NCBI GenBank assembly: GCA_002813285.1
Contig: PHTZ01000001.1
Coordinates: 1,983,501-2,047,500, forward strand
DNA: 64,000 nt
From: Flavobacteriaceae bacterium MAR_2009_75
Lineage (GTDB): Bacteria; Bacteroidota; Bacteroidia; Flavobacteriales; Flavobacteriaceae
Direction of reading: 5' to 3'
Shown: positions 56,407-64,000 of the stretch, one piece after another
Position numbering within the stretch: position 1 is the stretch's first letter
Layout of the letters: every line of letters starts with the position of its first letter
Notes under the pieces: generated by a model
Told to the model about the DNA's origin: nothing
The model's database searches: none
The model's input: the letters and a program-made list of their open reading frames with translations, nothing else
Program-made: the position numbers and the translations under genes

Positions 56407-56775
56407 CGGCAACAACGATTATTGAAGATTGGCTTTAATGAATTGTAATAAGTTAGCGCAGTTAAATTACTATGTTTCGCTTTAAATAGGTGTGGTTTTA
56501 AACTATTTTAACTATCTCGATAGAATTGACCTGTATAAAATTCAAGCTATATGAATGATCAACAATATTATCATATCACTAAGAATTTAAATATCTTTTT
56601 TGAAGATTAGCACTTGTAAAATTTTTCAATTATGATTTTTATTAAAAAATTATTCAAACTTCACGAAAACGTTAAAATTGAATTAAAATGTGCATTTCAT
56701 CGATAAAAACTTGCATTTAAAAGTGATGGTAAAATTAATTTTACTTAATTTTAAAGTATCAAAATCATTTACCGC
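56407..56775. other. AT-rich intergenic region upstream of uvrC and of a small ORF
   Basis: These ~370 bases are AT-rich and contain no convincing gene, repeat or exact promoter box. Near-consensus boxes (TAATTTTA) occur at the right-hand end, ahead of the small ORF at 56776. Confidence 0.4.
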
Positions 56776-56862
56776 ATGGATAAGTATATAATAACCTTAG
56801 GTCTTTACCTAATCTTGATGATTTCTTTCAAGATATATTACCTTGTGAACGCAAAAGAATAA
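56776..56862 (+). CDS. Putative 28-residue membrane peptide
   Basis: A short ORF starting ATG at 56776 encodes about 28 residues with a hydrophobic core (IITLGLYLILMISF) between charged ends (MDKY and NAKE), the pattern of a small single-span membrane protein. It lies 45 nt before the 5-formyl-THF cyclo-ligase gene on the same strand and could be its upstream partner or a leader peptide. Evidence is composition and position only. Confidence 0.35.
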   Translation: MDKYIITLGLYLILMISFKIYYLVNAKE

Positions 56863-56907
56863 GTTCGACCTAAGTTCCCCAGATTTCTAGAGTTTGATCC
56901 TGAATCA

Positions 56908-57483
56908 ATGCTAAAAAAAGATTTACGATCTCACTACATGACTCTTAGAGACACTGTTACCAGTGAATCTTTGTTAGACTCAAGCTTAAGCATCGCCAAT
57001 CGAGTGCTTCAGTTGCCCCTATTTATTTGGCAACTAGATTACTTTCATATTTTCTTGCCTATAGTCGAAAAAAAAGAGATAGATACCTCTTTTATATTAT
57101 CTATTCTTCAAGGTAAGGATAAACATGTTGTTTTGCCCAAGATGTTAGATAACCGGCAACTCACTCATTATCTTTTGACAGACGGTACTAGGCTCAAAAA
57201 AAACCAATGGAACGTATCTGAACCCCTAGATGGTATCGAAATACAGCCATCGAGCATCGATGTTATCTTTCTACCTCTATTAGCTTATGACAAAAAAGGA
57301 AATCGAGTTGGTTACGGGAAAGGGTTTTATGATGAATTTTTAGCTCAATGCAGACCTGACACTATAAAAATCGGTTTATCTCTTTTTGAGCCCGAGGAAA
57401 GAATTGATGATTTAGATGAACATGATATTCCACTTGATTATTGCGTAACCCCTGAAAATGTTTATTCATTTTCTGATGACTGA
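56908..57483 (+). CDS. 5-formyltetrahydrofolate cyclo-ligase
   Basis: This cytosolic enzyme converts 5-formyl-THF to 5,10-methenyl-THF with ATP, recycling an inhibitory folate form. The 191 residues show the family motifs: LRSHYMTLRD at the N terminus and DVIFLPLLAYDKKGNRVGYGKGFYD, with the GYGKGFYD nucleotide-binding pattern. Its last 22 nt overlap the convergent lspA gene. Confidence 0.93.
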   Translation: MLKKDLRSHYMTLRDTVTSESLLDSSLSIANRVLQLPLFIWQLDYFHIFLPIVEKKEIDTSFILSILQGKDKHVVLPKMLDNRQLTHYLLTDGTRLKKNQWNVSEPLDGIEIQPSSIDVIFLPLLAYDKKGNRVGYGKGFYDEFLAQCRPDTIKIGLSLFEPEERIDDLDEHDIPLDYCVTPENVYSFSDD

Positions 57484-58124
57484 TTATCATTGTCTTCACC
57501 GGTTTCATCGTCTAACTTACCAAAAGCTTTTTTATTGAAAACAATAAGTATACCGACCCCCGTACTGATGGCCATATCGGCTATATTGAAAACAGGCTCA
57601 AAAAAACGAAAATCGTTTCCGCCAAAATAGGGCACCCATTCGGGCCACGTAGTATCTATCAATGGAAAGTAAAGCATATCTACAACTTTACCGTAAAAAA
57701 AGCCTCCGTACGGCTCTTCTGAAAAAGCAGTGGCCACTTGCTGGTAACTGTCGTTAAATATCACTCCGTAAAAAACGGAATCGATAATATTACCCAAAGC
57801 ACCCGCAAAGATTAAAGACACAGCTAAAATAAGAATCTTTGAACTCTGTTTTTTAATAGTGTCGTATAACCAATAACCGATACCAGCAACCGCAAAAAGT
57901 CTAAAAACTGTTAGAATTAATTTACCGACAGGCTCTGAAAGGGGTAAAAAATCGCTTAGCTTGGCACCCCAGGCTGCACCAGAATTTTCTATGAACAATA
58001 TTTTGAACCAACTAAAAACCTCGATTGATTCACCGAGAACAAAATGTGTCTTTATATAAACTTTGCTTATTTGATCTATAAGAAGAACGGCAATAATAAG
58101 CAATAACGATTTTTTTAGACCCAT
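57462..58124 (-). CDS. lspA: Lipoprotein signal peptidase
   Basis: LspA is the inner-membrane aspartyl protease that removes the signal peptide from prolipoproteins. The 220 residues have four transmembrane segments and the two catalytic Asp motifs, GNIIDSVFYG and FNIADMAIS, plus the ENSGAAWGAKL region. The periplasmic loop is longer than in E. coli, and a hydrophilic C-terminal tail extends past the last helix. Many lipoproteins in this window are its predicted substrates. In related genomes lspA usually follows a dksA-like gene and ileS; here a DUF4097-like gene lies between. Confidence 0.95.
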   Translation of the reverse strand: MGLKKSLLLIIAVLLIDQISKVYIKTHFVLGESIEVFSWFKILFIENSGAAWGAKLSDFLPLSEPVGKLILTVFRLFAVAGIGYWLYDTIKKQSSKILILAVSLIFAGALGNIIDSVFYGVIFNDSYQQVATAFSEEPYGGFFYGKVVDMLYFPLIDTTWPEWVPYFGGNDFRFFEPVFNIADMAISTGVGILIVFNKKAFGKLDDETGEDNDNQSSENE

Positions 58125-58160
58125 GTTTCTTTATGGTTTGAAGTGGCAAAAATAGACATA

Positions 58161-58781
58161 TTATTCGGTTTTTTTAACGTTGATATTGCCTGTGATACTA
58201 GTAAGATTATAATGATTACTTCCTATAGCAATTTTATCTTCATATAATTTTCCGTATTTGGTATCGGTCTTTACCTCTCCCCCTTTAGCATAAAGATTAA
58301 TGGTTCCACTTTGGGTCAACACGGTCACCTCTTCACCGACTTGCCTTAATGTACAATCGCCATCACTTAGGGCAATCGACAAGTATCGATAGCTACCTGA
58401 AGCTGAAACATTGCAGCTACTCCCGTAGACCGAAGCCGATAAATACTCAGGTATCAAAACTTTTAAAAAAACGGAAACCACTTTGTGAGCACTTAATTTG
58501 TCGTTCGGGTTTTCGAAAACCGGCTGAAAAACACTACTTAAATAATAGGTATCACCCATTTGCTTAAGATTAACCAATAATTCTTTTTTATATTCCCCCT
58601 CAATTGTAGCCTCAACCGATATTTCATTACCCTCAGTAGTATCGAGGATCAATCCATAGCATTTGTCTACATCGATATTTATTGATGTTATTTCATCATT
58701 GACAATAGATTTCTTGACTACCTTTTGAGCATATGAAATCTGAAATATCAAAAAAAGAATAAAAAACAGCTTACCCATCAA
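58161..58781 (-). CDS. Secreted DUF4097-like beta-helix protein
   Basis: This 206-residue protein has a signal peptide (MMGKLFFILFLIFQISYAQ) and a repetitive beta-rich body of the kind in DUF4097 putative auto-adhesins: EYLSASVYGSSCNVSASGSYRYLSIALSDGDCTL and TVLTQSGTINLYAKGGEVKTDTKYGKL. Each turn has short alternating strands with S/G-rich turns. It probably acts in the periplasm or outer surface; the function is unknown. It is 36 nt upstream of lspA. Assignment is by pattern, with moderate confidence. Confidence 0.6.
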   Translation of the reverse strand: MMGKLFFILFLIFQISYAQKVVKKSIVNDEITSINIDVDKCYGLILDTTEGNEISVEATIEGEYKKELLVNLKQMGDTYYLSSVFQPVFENPNDKLSAHKVVSVFLKVLIPEYLSASVYGSSCNVSASGSYRYLSIALSDGDCTLRQVGEEVTVLTQSGTINLYAKGGEVKTDTKYGKLYEDKIAIGSNHYNLTSITGNINVKKTE

Positions 58782-58792
58782 TCAGACTTTAA

Positions 58793-58826
58793 CCAAAAAG
58801 ACCTGCAAGGTAAAACCTTGCAGGTC
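58793..58826 (-). terminator. Intrinsic terminator of the ileS-dksA-like operon
   Basis: A perfect 11-bp stem (GACCTGCAAGG with CCTTGCAGGTC) is followed on the minus strand by a T-run. It lies about 30 nt after the dksA-like gene, so the DUF4097-like and lspA genes probably use a different promoter or read-through. Confidence 0.85.
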
Positions 58827-58854
58827 GAATATTTTGTACATCGTTTGAAGACGT

Positions 58855-59238
58855 TTATTTCTGCATGTTTTTAGCCTCGATGCTTAGTGTAGCATGCGGA
58901 ACCAACTTCAATCGCTCTTTGGCGATAAGCTTACCGGTAACACGGCAGATACCGTAAGTTTTGTTTTCAATACGAAGTATAGCATTCTTCAGGTCTCTAA
59001 TAAATTTCTCTTGCCTGATCGCCAACTGCGTATTTGCTTCTTTACTCATGGTTTCTGAACCTTCTTCAAAAGCTTTGAACGTGGGTGAGGTATCATCGGT
59101 ACCATTATTGCCATCGTTCATATACGAGCTTTTGAGCAAGTCTAAATGACTCTTGGCCTTTTCTATTTTTTCTTCGATCAATTCTTTAAATTCGGCCAGA
59201 TCCTTGTCCGAATATCTAACTTTTAAATCTTCTGCCAT
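58855..59238 (-). CDS. DksA/TraR-family protein with degenerate zinc finger
   Basis: This 127-residue protein resembles DksA-type regulators that act in the RNA polymerase secondary channel. An N-terminal coiled coil (FKELIEEKIEKAKSHLDLL onwards) is followed by a C-terminal zinc-finger-like part (ENKTYGICRVTGKLIAKERLKLVPHATLS). Only the first of the four zinc Cys residues is kept (CRVT instead of CxxC; ATLS instead of the second CxxC), so the finger must fold without zinc or with other ligands. It starts 4 nt after ileS, a conserved arrangement in this group, and is followed by a terminator. Confidence 0.88.
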   Translation of the reverse strand: MAEDLKVRYSDKDLAEFKELIEEKIEKAKSHLDLLKSSYMNDGNNGTDDTSPTFKAFEEGSETMSKEANTQLAIRQEKFIRDLKNAILRIENKTYGICRVTGKLIAKERLKLVPHATLSIEAKNMQK

Positions 59239-59242
59239 TTTA

Positions 59243-62200
59243 CTAATGTTTTTCTATAAATAATCTTGTGTTCACCTCATCAAAGGCAACCTCGGTTCCC
59301 TTCTCAAGTTTCTCTTCAAAATCAAGCTCGGCGGTCAATGTCTCGGTCTTGATATAGTTTATATTACTTTCGACGGCTTTCTCAACGTGTCCGTCTTTTA
59401 AAATCTTAACATCGATTTTGTCAGTAACCTCAAAACCAGAATCTTTTCTAATGTTTTGAATGCGGTTGACAAGCTCGCGAGCAATACCCTCTTGTCTTAG
59501 GTCATCGTTGATCGTTATATCTAGCGCTACTGTGATTGCACCTGCGCTTGCCACTAACCAACCTTCTATATCTTGAGAGGTTATCTCTACATCTTGTAAC
59601 TGTAATGTAATACTTTTATTATCAATGTCAAGTGATAATTCGCCCTTCTGCTCAATTTTCTGGATGTCTTCTTGATTTAAGGTCGATACAGCTTGGGCTA
59701 TCTTCTTCATATCTTTACCAAATTTAGGTCCTAAAGTTTTAAAATTTGGTTTGATTTTTTTGATCAACACACCAGATGCATCATCAAGCAACTCAATTTC
59801 TTTTACATTGACTTCAGATTTAATCAGGTCTGCAACTGCTTCTATTTCTTGTCTTTGAATATCATCTAAAATGGGTATCATCACTTTTTGCAAAGGCTGA
59901 CGCACTTTTATTTTTTCTTTCTGACGAATAGACAACACCAATGATGATATGGTCTGCGCTTTTTCCATCTTGCTTTCTAAATCTTTGTCAACAAATGACT
60001 CATCGTACACCGGAAAATCTGCTAAATGTACACTCTCAAAAGATTCGGTTTTGGTGGTATCAGTTAAATCTTTGTAAAGTCGATCCATAAAAAACGGAGC
60101 AACCGGAGCAGATAACTTGGCTACCGTTTCAAGACAGGTATAAAGGGTTTGATAAGCCGAAATCTTATCTTTTTGGTACTCCCCTTTCCAGAAGCGTCTT
60201 CTACATAAGCGCACATACCAATTACTCAAATTTTCTTGAACATAATCTGAAATAGCCCTTGTAGCTCTGGTAGGTTCATACTCGGCATAAGCTTCATCGA
60301 CTATTTTGATTAGCGAATGAAGTTCAGATAAGATCCACCTATCGATTTCGGGCCTCTCATCCAATGGCAAATTATCTTCAGAGTAATCGAAATTATCAAT
60401 GTTTGCATACAGGCCAAAGAACGAATAAGTATTGTATAACGTGCCAAAGAACTTACGTTTTACCTCAACGATACCATCGATATCGAATTTAAGATTATCC
60501 CAAGGGTTGGCATTCGAAATCATATACCAGCGTGTAGCATCGGCACCATGTTCGCTCATGGTTTCAAAAGGGTCGACAGCATTACCAAGTCTCTTTGACA
60601 TTTTTTTGCCCTCTTTGTCGAGAACTAGTCCATTAGAAACAACATTTTTATACGCTACCGAGTCAAAAACCATTGTTGCAATTGCATGTAGTGTATAGAA
60701 CCAACCTCTGGTCTGGTCAACACCTTCAGCAATAAAATCGGCCGGATAAGTTTTTCCCTTATCAATCAGCTCTTTATTTTCAAAAGGGTAATGCCATTGC
60801 GCATAGGGCATCGAACCACTATCGAACCAAACATCGATTAAATCACTTTCTCGTTTCATCGGTTTTCCTGATTCGGAAACCAATGTAATACCATCAACAA
60901 TATTCTTGTGAAGGTCTATTTTATCATAATTATCTTCGGATAGGTCGCCCACAACGAACTCATCGAAAATATCTTTTTCCATTAAGCCTGCGGAAACCGA
61001 CTTGGCCATTTCTTCTTTCAATTCTGAAACCGAGCCTATTATTTTCACCTCTTGGCCATCTTCGGTACGCCAAATAGGAAGTGGAATACCCCAATATCTA
61101 GATCGGGATAGATTCCAATCGTTGGCATTCGCCAACCAGTTGCCAAACCTGCCTTCACCTGTCGATTTAGGCTTCCAGTTTATGGTCTGGTTCAATTGGA
61201 ACATTTTATCTTTTACATCGGTTATCTTAATAAACCAAGAATCGAGGGGGTAATACAATATTGGCTTATCGGTACGCCAGCAGTTCGGGTAACTGTGCAC
61301 ATACTTCTCTACTTTGAACGCCCGATTCTCTTCTTTAAGCCGTATGGCAATCTCAACGTCGACCGATCTCTCAGGCACCTCACCTAAGTTATAGTATTCG
61401 TTTTTCACATATTTACCGGCCAATTCTTTCATCTCAGGCCTGAATTTACCCTGTAAATCTACTAACGGCACAGGATTCTTATTTTCATCAAGCACCAAAA
61501 GAGGCGGTACCGCCGGCTCAGCCTGCTTGGCAACCAAGGCATCGTCAGCGCCAAAAGTAGGCGCCGTATGAACTATACCGGTACCATCTTCGGTCGTAAC
61601 AAAGTCACCTGTGATTACCCTAAATGCATTTTCAGGGTTTTCGTATGGAAGCGCATAGTCTAACAATTGCTCGTATTTGATACCGACCAAATCATTACCG
61701 CTGAACTCTTTTACTACATAAAAGGGTATTTTTTTATCGCCAGAGGCATATTCGAGTAATTCAGGTTTCGACTTGACTTCCTGAAACTTTCCGGAAAATT
61801 GCTTCCCTATCAACTTTTTAGCCAAAACTACATTCATGGGCTTGAATGTGTATTGATTGTAAGTTTCGACCAAGACATACTCAATCTTTGGGCCAACGGT
61901 CAAGGCTGTATTCGAGGGCAGTGTCCATGGCGTAGTTGTCCAGGCCAAGAAAAAGATATCTCCTTCATCCTTTAAAAAATCGGGAAGAGTAGATTCAACG
62001 GCCTTGAACTGGGCAACAATTGTTGTATCGGTTACATCTTGATACGTTCCCGGTTGATTCAATTCATGTGAACTAAGCCCAGTACCGGCTTTCGGGGAAT
62101 AGGGCTGAATCGTATAACCCTTGTAGATCAGGCCTTTATCATAAATTTGCTTCAACAACCACCATACAGATTCCATATATTTTGACTTGTAGGTTATATA

Positions 62201-62641
62201 AGGGTCATTCATGTCTACCCAATAACCTACCTGCTCGGTCATCCTGTTCCAAACATCGGTGTATCTCATGACCGCTTTTTTACACGCGGCATTATAGTCT
62301 TCAACAGATATCTTCTGACCAATATCTTCTTTAGTGATGCCCAATTCTTTTTCGACCCCTAACTCAATGGGTAGACCATGGGTATCCCAACCGGCTTTTC
62401 TTTTTACTTGAAACCCCTTCATAGTTTTATAGCGCGGAAAAATATCTTTAATAGTACGCGCCATTACGTGGTGTATGCCGGGCATACCATTCGCTGATGG
62501 TGGACCTTCATAAAAGACATAACTGGGTTTACCTTCTCGGGTAGAAATACTTTTCTCGAAAATTCCGTTTTCCTTCCAATAAGCTAGTATTTCCTCCGCC
62601 ACTTTTGGCAAATCCAATCCTTTATATTCCGCAAACTTCAT
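59243..62641 (-). CDS. ileS: Isoleucine--tRNA ligase (long form)
   Basis: This class I synthetase charges tRNA-Ile. The 1132 residues include the HIGH-region variant PGIHHV after PPSANG, KAGWDTHGLPIELGVEK, the editing domain with WTTTPWTLPSNTAL, the KMSKR loop (EGKKMSKRLGNA) and a C-terminal extension. E. coli IleRS has about 940 residues and a C-terminal zinc motif; this protein is about 200 residues longer and no CxxC pair is seen at its end, which places it with the long type-2 group (inference). It is followed at 4 nt by the dksA-like gene. A TAATTTTGC box lies about 53 nt upstream. Confidence 0.96.
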   Translation of the reverse strand: MKFAEYKGLDLPKVAEEILAYWKENGIFEKSISTREGKPSYVFYEGPPSANGMPGIHHVMARTIKDIFPRYKTMKGFQVKRKAGWDTHGLPIELGVEKELGITKEDIGQKISVEDYNAACKKAVMRYTDVWNRMTEQVGYWVDMNDPYITYKSKYMESVWWLLKQIYDKGLIYKGYTIQPYSPKAGTGLSSHELNQPGTYQDVTDTTIVAQFKAVESTLPDFLKDEGDIFFLAWTTTPWTLPSNTALTVGPKIEYVLVETYNQYTFKPMNVVLAKKLIGKQFSGKFQEVKSKPELLEYASGDKKIPFYVVKEFSGNDLVGIKYEQLLDYALPYENPENAFRVITGDFVTTEDGTGIVHTAPTFGADDALVAKQAEPAVPPLLVLDENKNPVPLVDLQGKFRPEMKELAGKYVKNEYYNLGEVPERSVDVEIAIRLKEENRAFKVEKYVHSYPNCWRTDKPILYYPLDSWFIKITDVKDKMFQLNQTINWKPKSTGEGRFGNWLANANDWNLSRSRYWGIPLPIWRTEDGQEVKIIGSVSELKEEMAKSVSAGLMEKDIFDEFVVGDLSEDNYDKIDLHKNIVDGITLVSESGKPMKRESDLIDVWFDSGSMPYAQWHYPFENKELIDKGKTYPADFIAEGVDQTRGWFYTLHAIATMVFDSVAYKNVVSNGLVLDKEGKKMSKRLGNAVDPFETMSEHGADATRWYMISNANPWDNLKFDIDGIVEVKRKFFGTLYNTYSFFGLYANIDNFDYSEDNLPLDERPEIDRWILSELHSLIKIVDEAYAEYEPTRATRAISDYVQENLSNWYVRLCRRRFWKGEYQKDKISAYQTLYTCLETVAKLSAPVAPFFMDRLYKDLTDTTKTESFESVHLADFPVYDESFVDKDLESKMEKAQTISSLVLSIRQKEKIKVRQPLQKVMIPILDDIQRQEIEAVADLIKSEVNVKEIELLDDASGVLIKKIKPNFKTLGPKFGKDMKKIAQAVSTLNQEDIQKIEQKGELSLDIDNKSITLQLQDVEITSQDIEGWLVASAGAITVALDITINDDLRQEGIARELVNRIQNIRKDSGFEVTDKIDVKILKDGHVEKAVESNINYIKTETLTAELDFEEKLEKGTEVAFDEVNTRLFIEKH

Positions 62642-62693
62642 AACAAGGCTTTCAATTGTTAAAACTCGCTTGAGTTCTATTATTTTAAGGCAG

Positions 62694-62701
62694 CAAAATT
62701 A
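62694..62701 (-). promoter_or_regulatory. Putative -7 promoter element of ileS
   Basis: The minus strand reads TAATTTTGC about 53 nt before the ileS start. No TTG is found at 17-23 nt upstream. Confidence 0.4.
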
Positions 62702-62905
62702 ACGATTTTTAAGCAATTTATAGGGACAGTTAACAAAATGAAACCTTTTATTATCGGTGTTCTATCTACCAGTTTACTCCTTTTTCTTGCTCTCTAATAG
62801 ATTCATACTTTTCTGGCCCCGGGAGATTTAACAAAACAGCATCCAAAAAAGTTATTCCTGCGTATATTATTCCAACAACTATTAACTAATATTAAATTTA
62901 AAATC

Positions 62906-63268
62906 ATGAAAAAAGTAGTTCTAAGTTCAATCTTAATGCTTGCCCTAAGTACATCTTTTATTTCTTGTAGAGAAAGTGCAGATAAGGCGAAAAGCTCGGC
63001 CGAACAAGCTGGAGAATCTATGGAAGAGGCCGGTGAAGATTTCAAAGAAGCTGGTAGAGAAGTAGGCGAAGAAATGAAAGAGATGGGCGAAGAAGCAGCC
63101 GATAAAGCAAAAGAGGCTGGTGAAGATGTTAAGGAAGCTGGCAACGACGCACTCAATGAAGCTAAAGAAGCCGGAGAAAATATGAAGGAAGGCGCCAAAG
63201 ATGCGGCTAACGACGTTAAAAATGCTGCCAATAAAGTGGCAAATGATGCAAAAGACGCGGTAAACTAG
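62906..63268 (+). CDS. Small LEA-like/amphipathic-helix lipoprotein
   Basis: This 120-residue predicted lipoprotein has a signal ending FISC (Cys21). The mature part is almost only A, E, K, G, D and N in short repeats based on EAG and KEAG (for example GEDVKEAGNDA, NEAKEAGEN), changing from acidic near the N terminus to more basic and Asn-rich at the C terminus. Such composition is typical of LEA-like or YtxH-like helical stress proteins; it is probably intrinsically disordered and helical on contact with membrane or drying. The function is not established. Long antisense ORFs on the minus strand are shadows of the repeats. A strong terminator follows. Confidence 0.78.
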   Translation: MKKVVLSSILMLALSTSFISCRESADKAKSSAEQAGESMEEAGEDFKEAGREVGEEMKEMGEEAADKAKEAGEDVKEAGNDALNEAKEAGENMKEGAKDAANDVKNAANKVANDAKDAVN

Positions 63269-63291
63269 TTGCCTTTGTAGAAAAAATAGAC

Positions 63292-63321
63292 AAGCCTCGA
63301 CCATAGGTCGAGGCTTTTTTT
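63292..63321 (+). terminator. Intrinsic terminator of the LEA-like lipoprotein gene
   Basis: A perfect 11-bp stem (AAGCCTCGACC with GGTCGAGGCTT) and 3-nt loop are followed by a run of T. Confidence 0.9.
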
Positions 63322-63577
63322 ATACCATACATGTCAATTCTTAACAGACTTCGACCTACCGTTCACCGAGAAAAAGAGCGTCTCATATCTTTCACAACAT
63401 CATAAGGCCAGTTCACAACAAAAATTTACAAATTCGCTGAAAACCAAGTAGTTTTACATTGTAATTAAGTGATAGTGTTGACCCCAAATCGTTCTTGAAC
63501 TTAACCGAAAAAGTTTTGATCCCAAATCGAAACTAAACCTATAAAAGCGAAATTATACCAAACCTACTTTGATAAAA
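63322..63577. other. Gene-free spacer with a diverged repeat pair
   Basis: These ~255 bases contain no convincing gene. They include a near-identical direct repeat (see the separate repeat entry). Confidence 0.5.
63478..63529 (+). repeat. Near-identical direct repeat pair
   Basis: TTGACCCCAAATCG (63478-63491) and TTGATCCCAAATCG (63516-63529) differ at one of 14 positions and are 38 nt apart. Spaced repeats with a 5' TG like this resemble the ends of some insertion sequences, but no transposase is nearby, so it may be a relic or a coincidence. Confidence 0.4.
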
Positions 63578-63604
63578 AAACCCTCTTCTTTAGAGGGTTT
63601 TTTT
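63578..63604. terminator. Bidirectional intrinsic terminator
   Basis: The stem AAACCCTCT/AGAGGGTTT with a 5-nt loop has runs of seven A and seven T on its two sides. It serves the TonB receptor gene that ends at 63643 on the minus strand. Confidence 0.8.
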
Positions 63605-63642
63605 ATACTTGAAAAATATAGGTTGTAATTAACAAACCCGTT

Positions 63643-64000
63643 CTAGAAATTATAGCCTAACCCAAATATAAAATTAGTTCCGGGCGCCGCGATACCCGAA
63701 GAATATGGCCTATAACGTTCATTTGTAATATTTTCAAGACTTAACGAAGCCTCAAAATTTTGGGTAATAGCATACTGAGACCTAAAATTTAAGGTATGCC
63801 ATGAGGGCGAATATGGGTTGCCATCCACATCAACCGCATAAATATAATCTTTACTGCGTTCAGAAGCCGCTAAATCATCATAGGGTATGCTACCATTATA
63901 ATTCATGAACAAATCGGCTTTTAGTCTTTGATTTTTCCATTTTAGATGAAAATCACCAAAAGTGGGCGCTACATGACGGCCCGGTGAATCAGTACCATCT
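63643..64000 (-). CDS. TonB-dependent receptor, C-terminal end (5' part outside window)
   Basis: The frame stays open to the end of the window, so this is only the last ~118 residues of a larger protein. It shows the end of a TonB-dependent receptor barrel: WHTLNFRSQYAITQNFEASLSLENITNERYRPYSSGIAAPGTNFIFGLGYNF, with the LENITNERYR pattern and a final aromatic residue. The substrate cannot be judged from this fragment. Confidence 0.85.
   Translation of the reverse strand, partial: DGTDSPGRHVAPTFGDFHLKWKNQRLKADLFMNYNGSIPYDDLAASERSKDYIYAVDVDGNPYSPSWHTLNFRSQYAITQNFEASLSLENITNERYRPYSSGIAAPGTNFIFGLGYNF

Noticed and set aside
56889-56902. AGAGTTTGATCCTG, identical to the start of the universal 16S rRNA forward-primer site
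   Set aside because: The following sequence encodes 5-formyl-THF cyclo-ligase and no rRNA sequence follows; it is a chance match at the translation start.
62738-62797. 19-codon ORF starting MKPFIIG with a hydrophobic stretch
   Set aside because: Too short to judge and not followed by any supporting signal; possibly a signal-peptide relic.
62803-63304. Long minus-strand ORFs (about 120-140 codons) opposite the LEA-like lipoprotein
   Set aside because: They are shadows of the repetitive Ala/Glu/Lys codons; the plus-strand frame has a lipoprotein signal and a terminator.

Overview
The window is a chromosomal segment of a member of the Bacteroidota, almost certainly family Flavobacteriaceae and probably marine. 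Evidence: a type IX secretion sorting domain on an SprB-repeat protein; five TonB-dependent receptors, several with an N-terminal carboxypeptidase-regulatory-like domain; flavobacterial families such as DUF4270, DUF5689 and DUF3108; recurrent promoter boxes of the Bacteroidota form TAnnTTTG with a TTG about 19-23 nt upstream; low GC and few Shine-Dalgarno sites. No rRNA, tRNA, CRISPR array or intact insertion sequence was seen. Genus cannot be fixed from the sequence alone.

Layout. 1-3.0 kb: 3' part of a large secreted SprB-repeat protein. 3.0-5.0 kb: atpD-atpC, with atpD broken by a one-base deletion in its P-loop. 5.1-9.5 kb: TonB receptor plus SGNH-hydrolase lipoprotein. 9.7-14.4 kb: glmS, a DUF4270 lipoprotein and a short starch-synthase-like protein. 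14.5-17.9 kb: panC-panD-membrane protein-esterase, divergent from the previous block. 18-20.3 kb: family 8 polysaccharide lyase. 20.4-23.7 kb: radA, aldo/keto reductase with a tiny membrane-peptide ORF, exonuclease III. 23.8-26.8 kb: TonB receptor, MerC-like protein and a divergent Fur-family regulator. 26.9-33.1 kb: glyS, coiled-coil protein, ComF, Big_5 lipoprotein, nitrilase-family amidase, ankyrin protein. 33.4-36.5 kb: multi-PAS histidine kinase with two single-domain response regulators. 36.5-41.8 kb: DUF5689/lamin-tail lipoprotein, TonB receptor, secreted endonuclease-family protein. 41.9-50.5 kb: DUF1080 protein, small membrane protein, TonB receptor, pgi, M23 peptidase, tryptophan dioxygenase, DUF3108 protein. 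50.6-52.1 kb: a candidate small RNA and hppD. 52.3-56.4 kb: uvrC and a patatin/beta-barrel protein. 56.8-62.6 kb: 5-formyl-THF cyclo-ligase, lspA, a DUF4097-like protein, a DksA-like protein, ileS. 62.9 kb to the end: LEA-like lipoprotein, repeat-containing spacer, 3' end of another TonB receptor.

The most notable observations are: (i) a compact, apparently undescribed ~105-nt small RNA gene at about 50672-50777 (minus), with a near-perfect promoter, two perfect 8-bp hairpins and a terminator; (ii) a divergent merC/fur-type control region in which a perfect 8-7-8 palindrome sits inside both promoters; (iii) a locus in which the domains of extracellular nucleases (OB-like, lamin-tail, endonuclease) are split over two genes flanking a TonB receptor, suggesting a nucleic-acid or phosphate foraging system; (iv) the frameshift in atpD, most simply a sequencing or assembly error. 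Most other genes are ordinary housekeeping or envelope functions.
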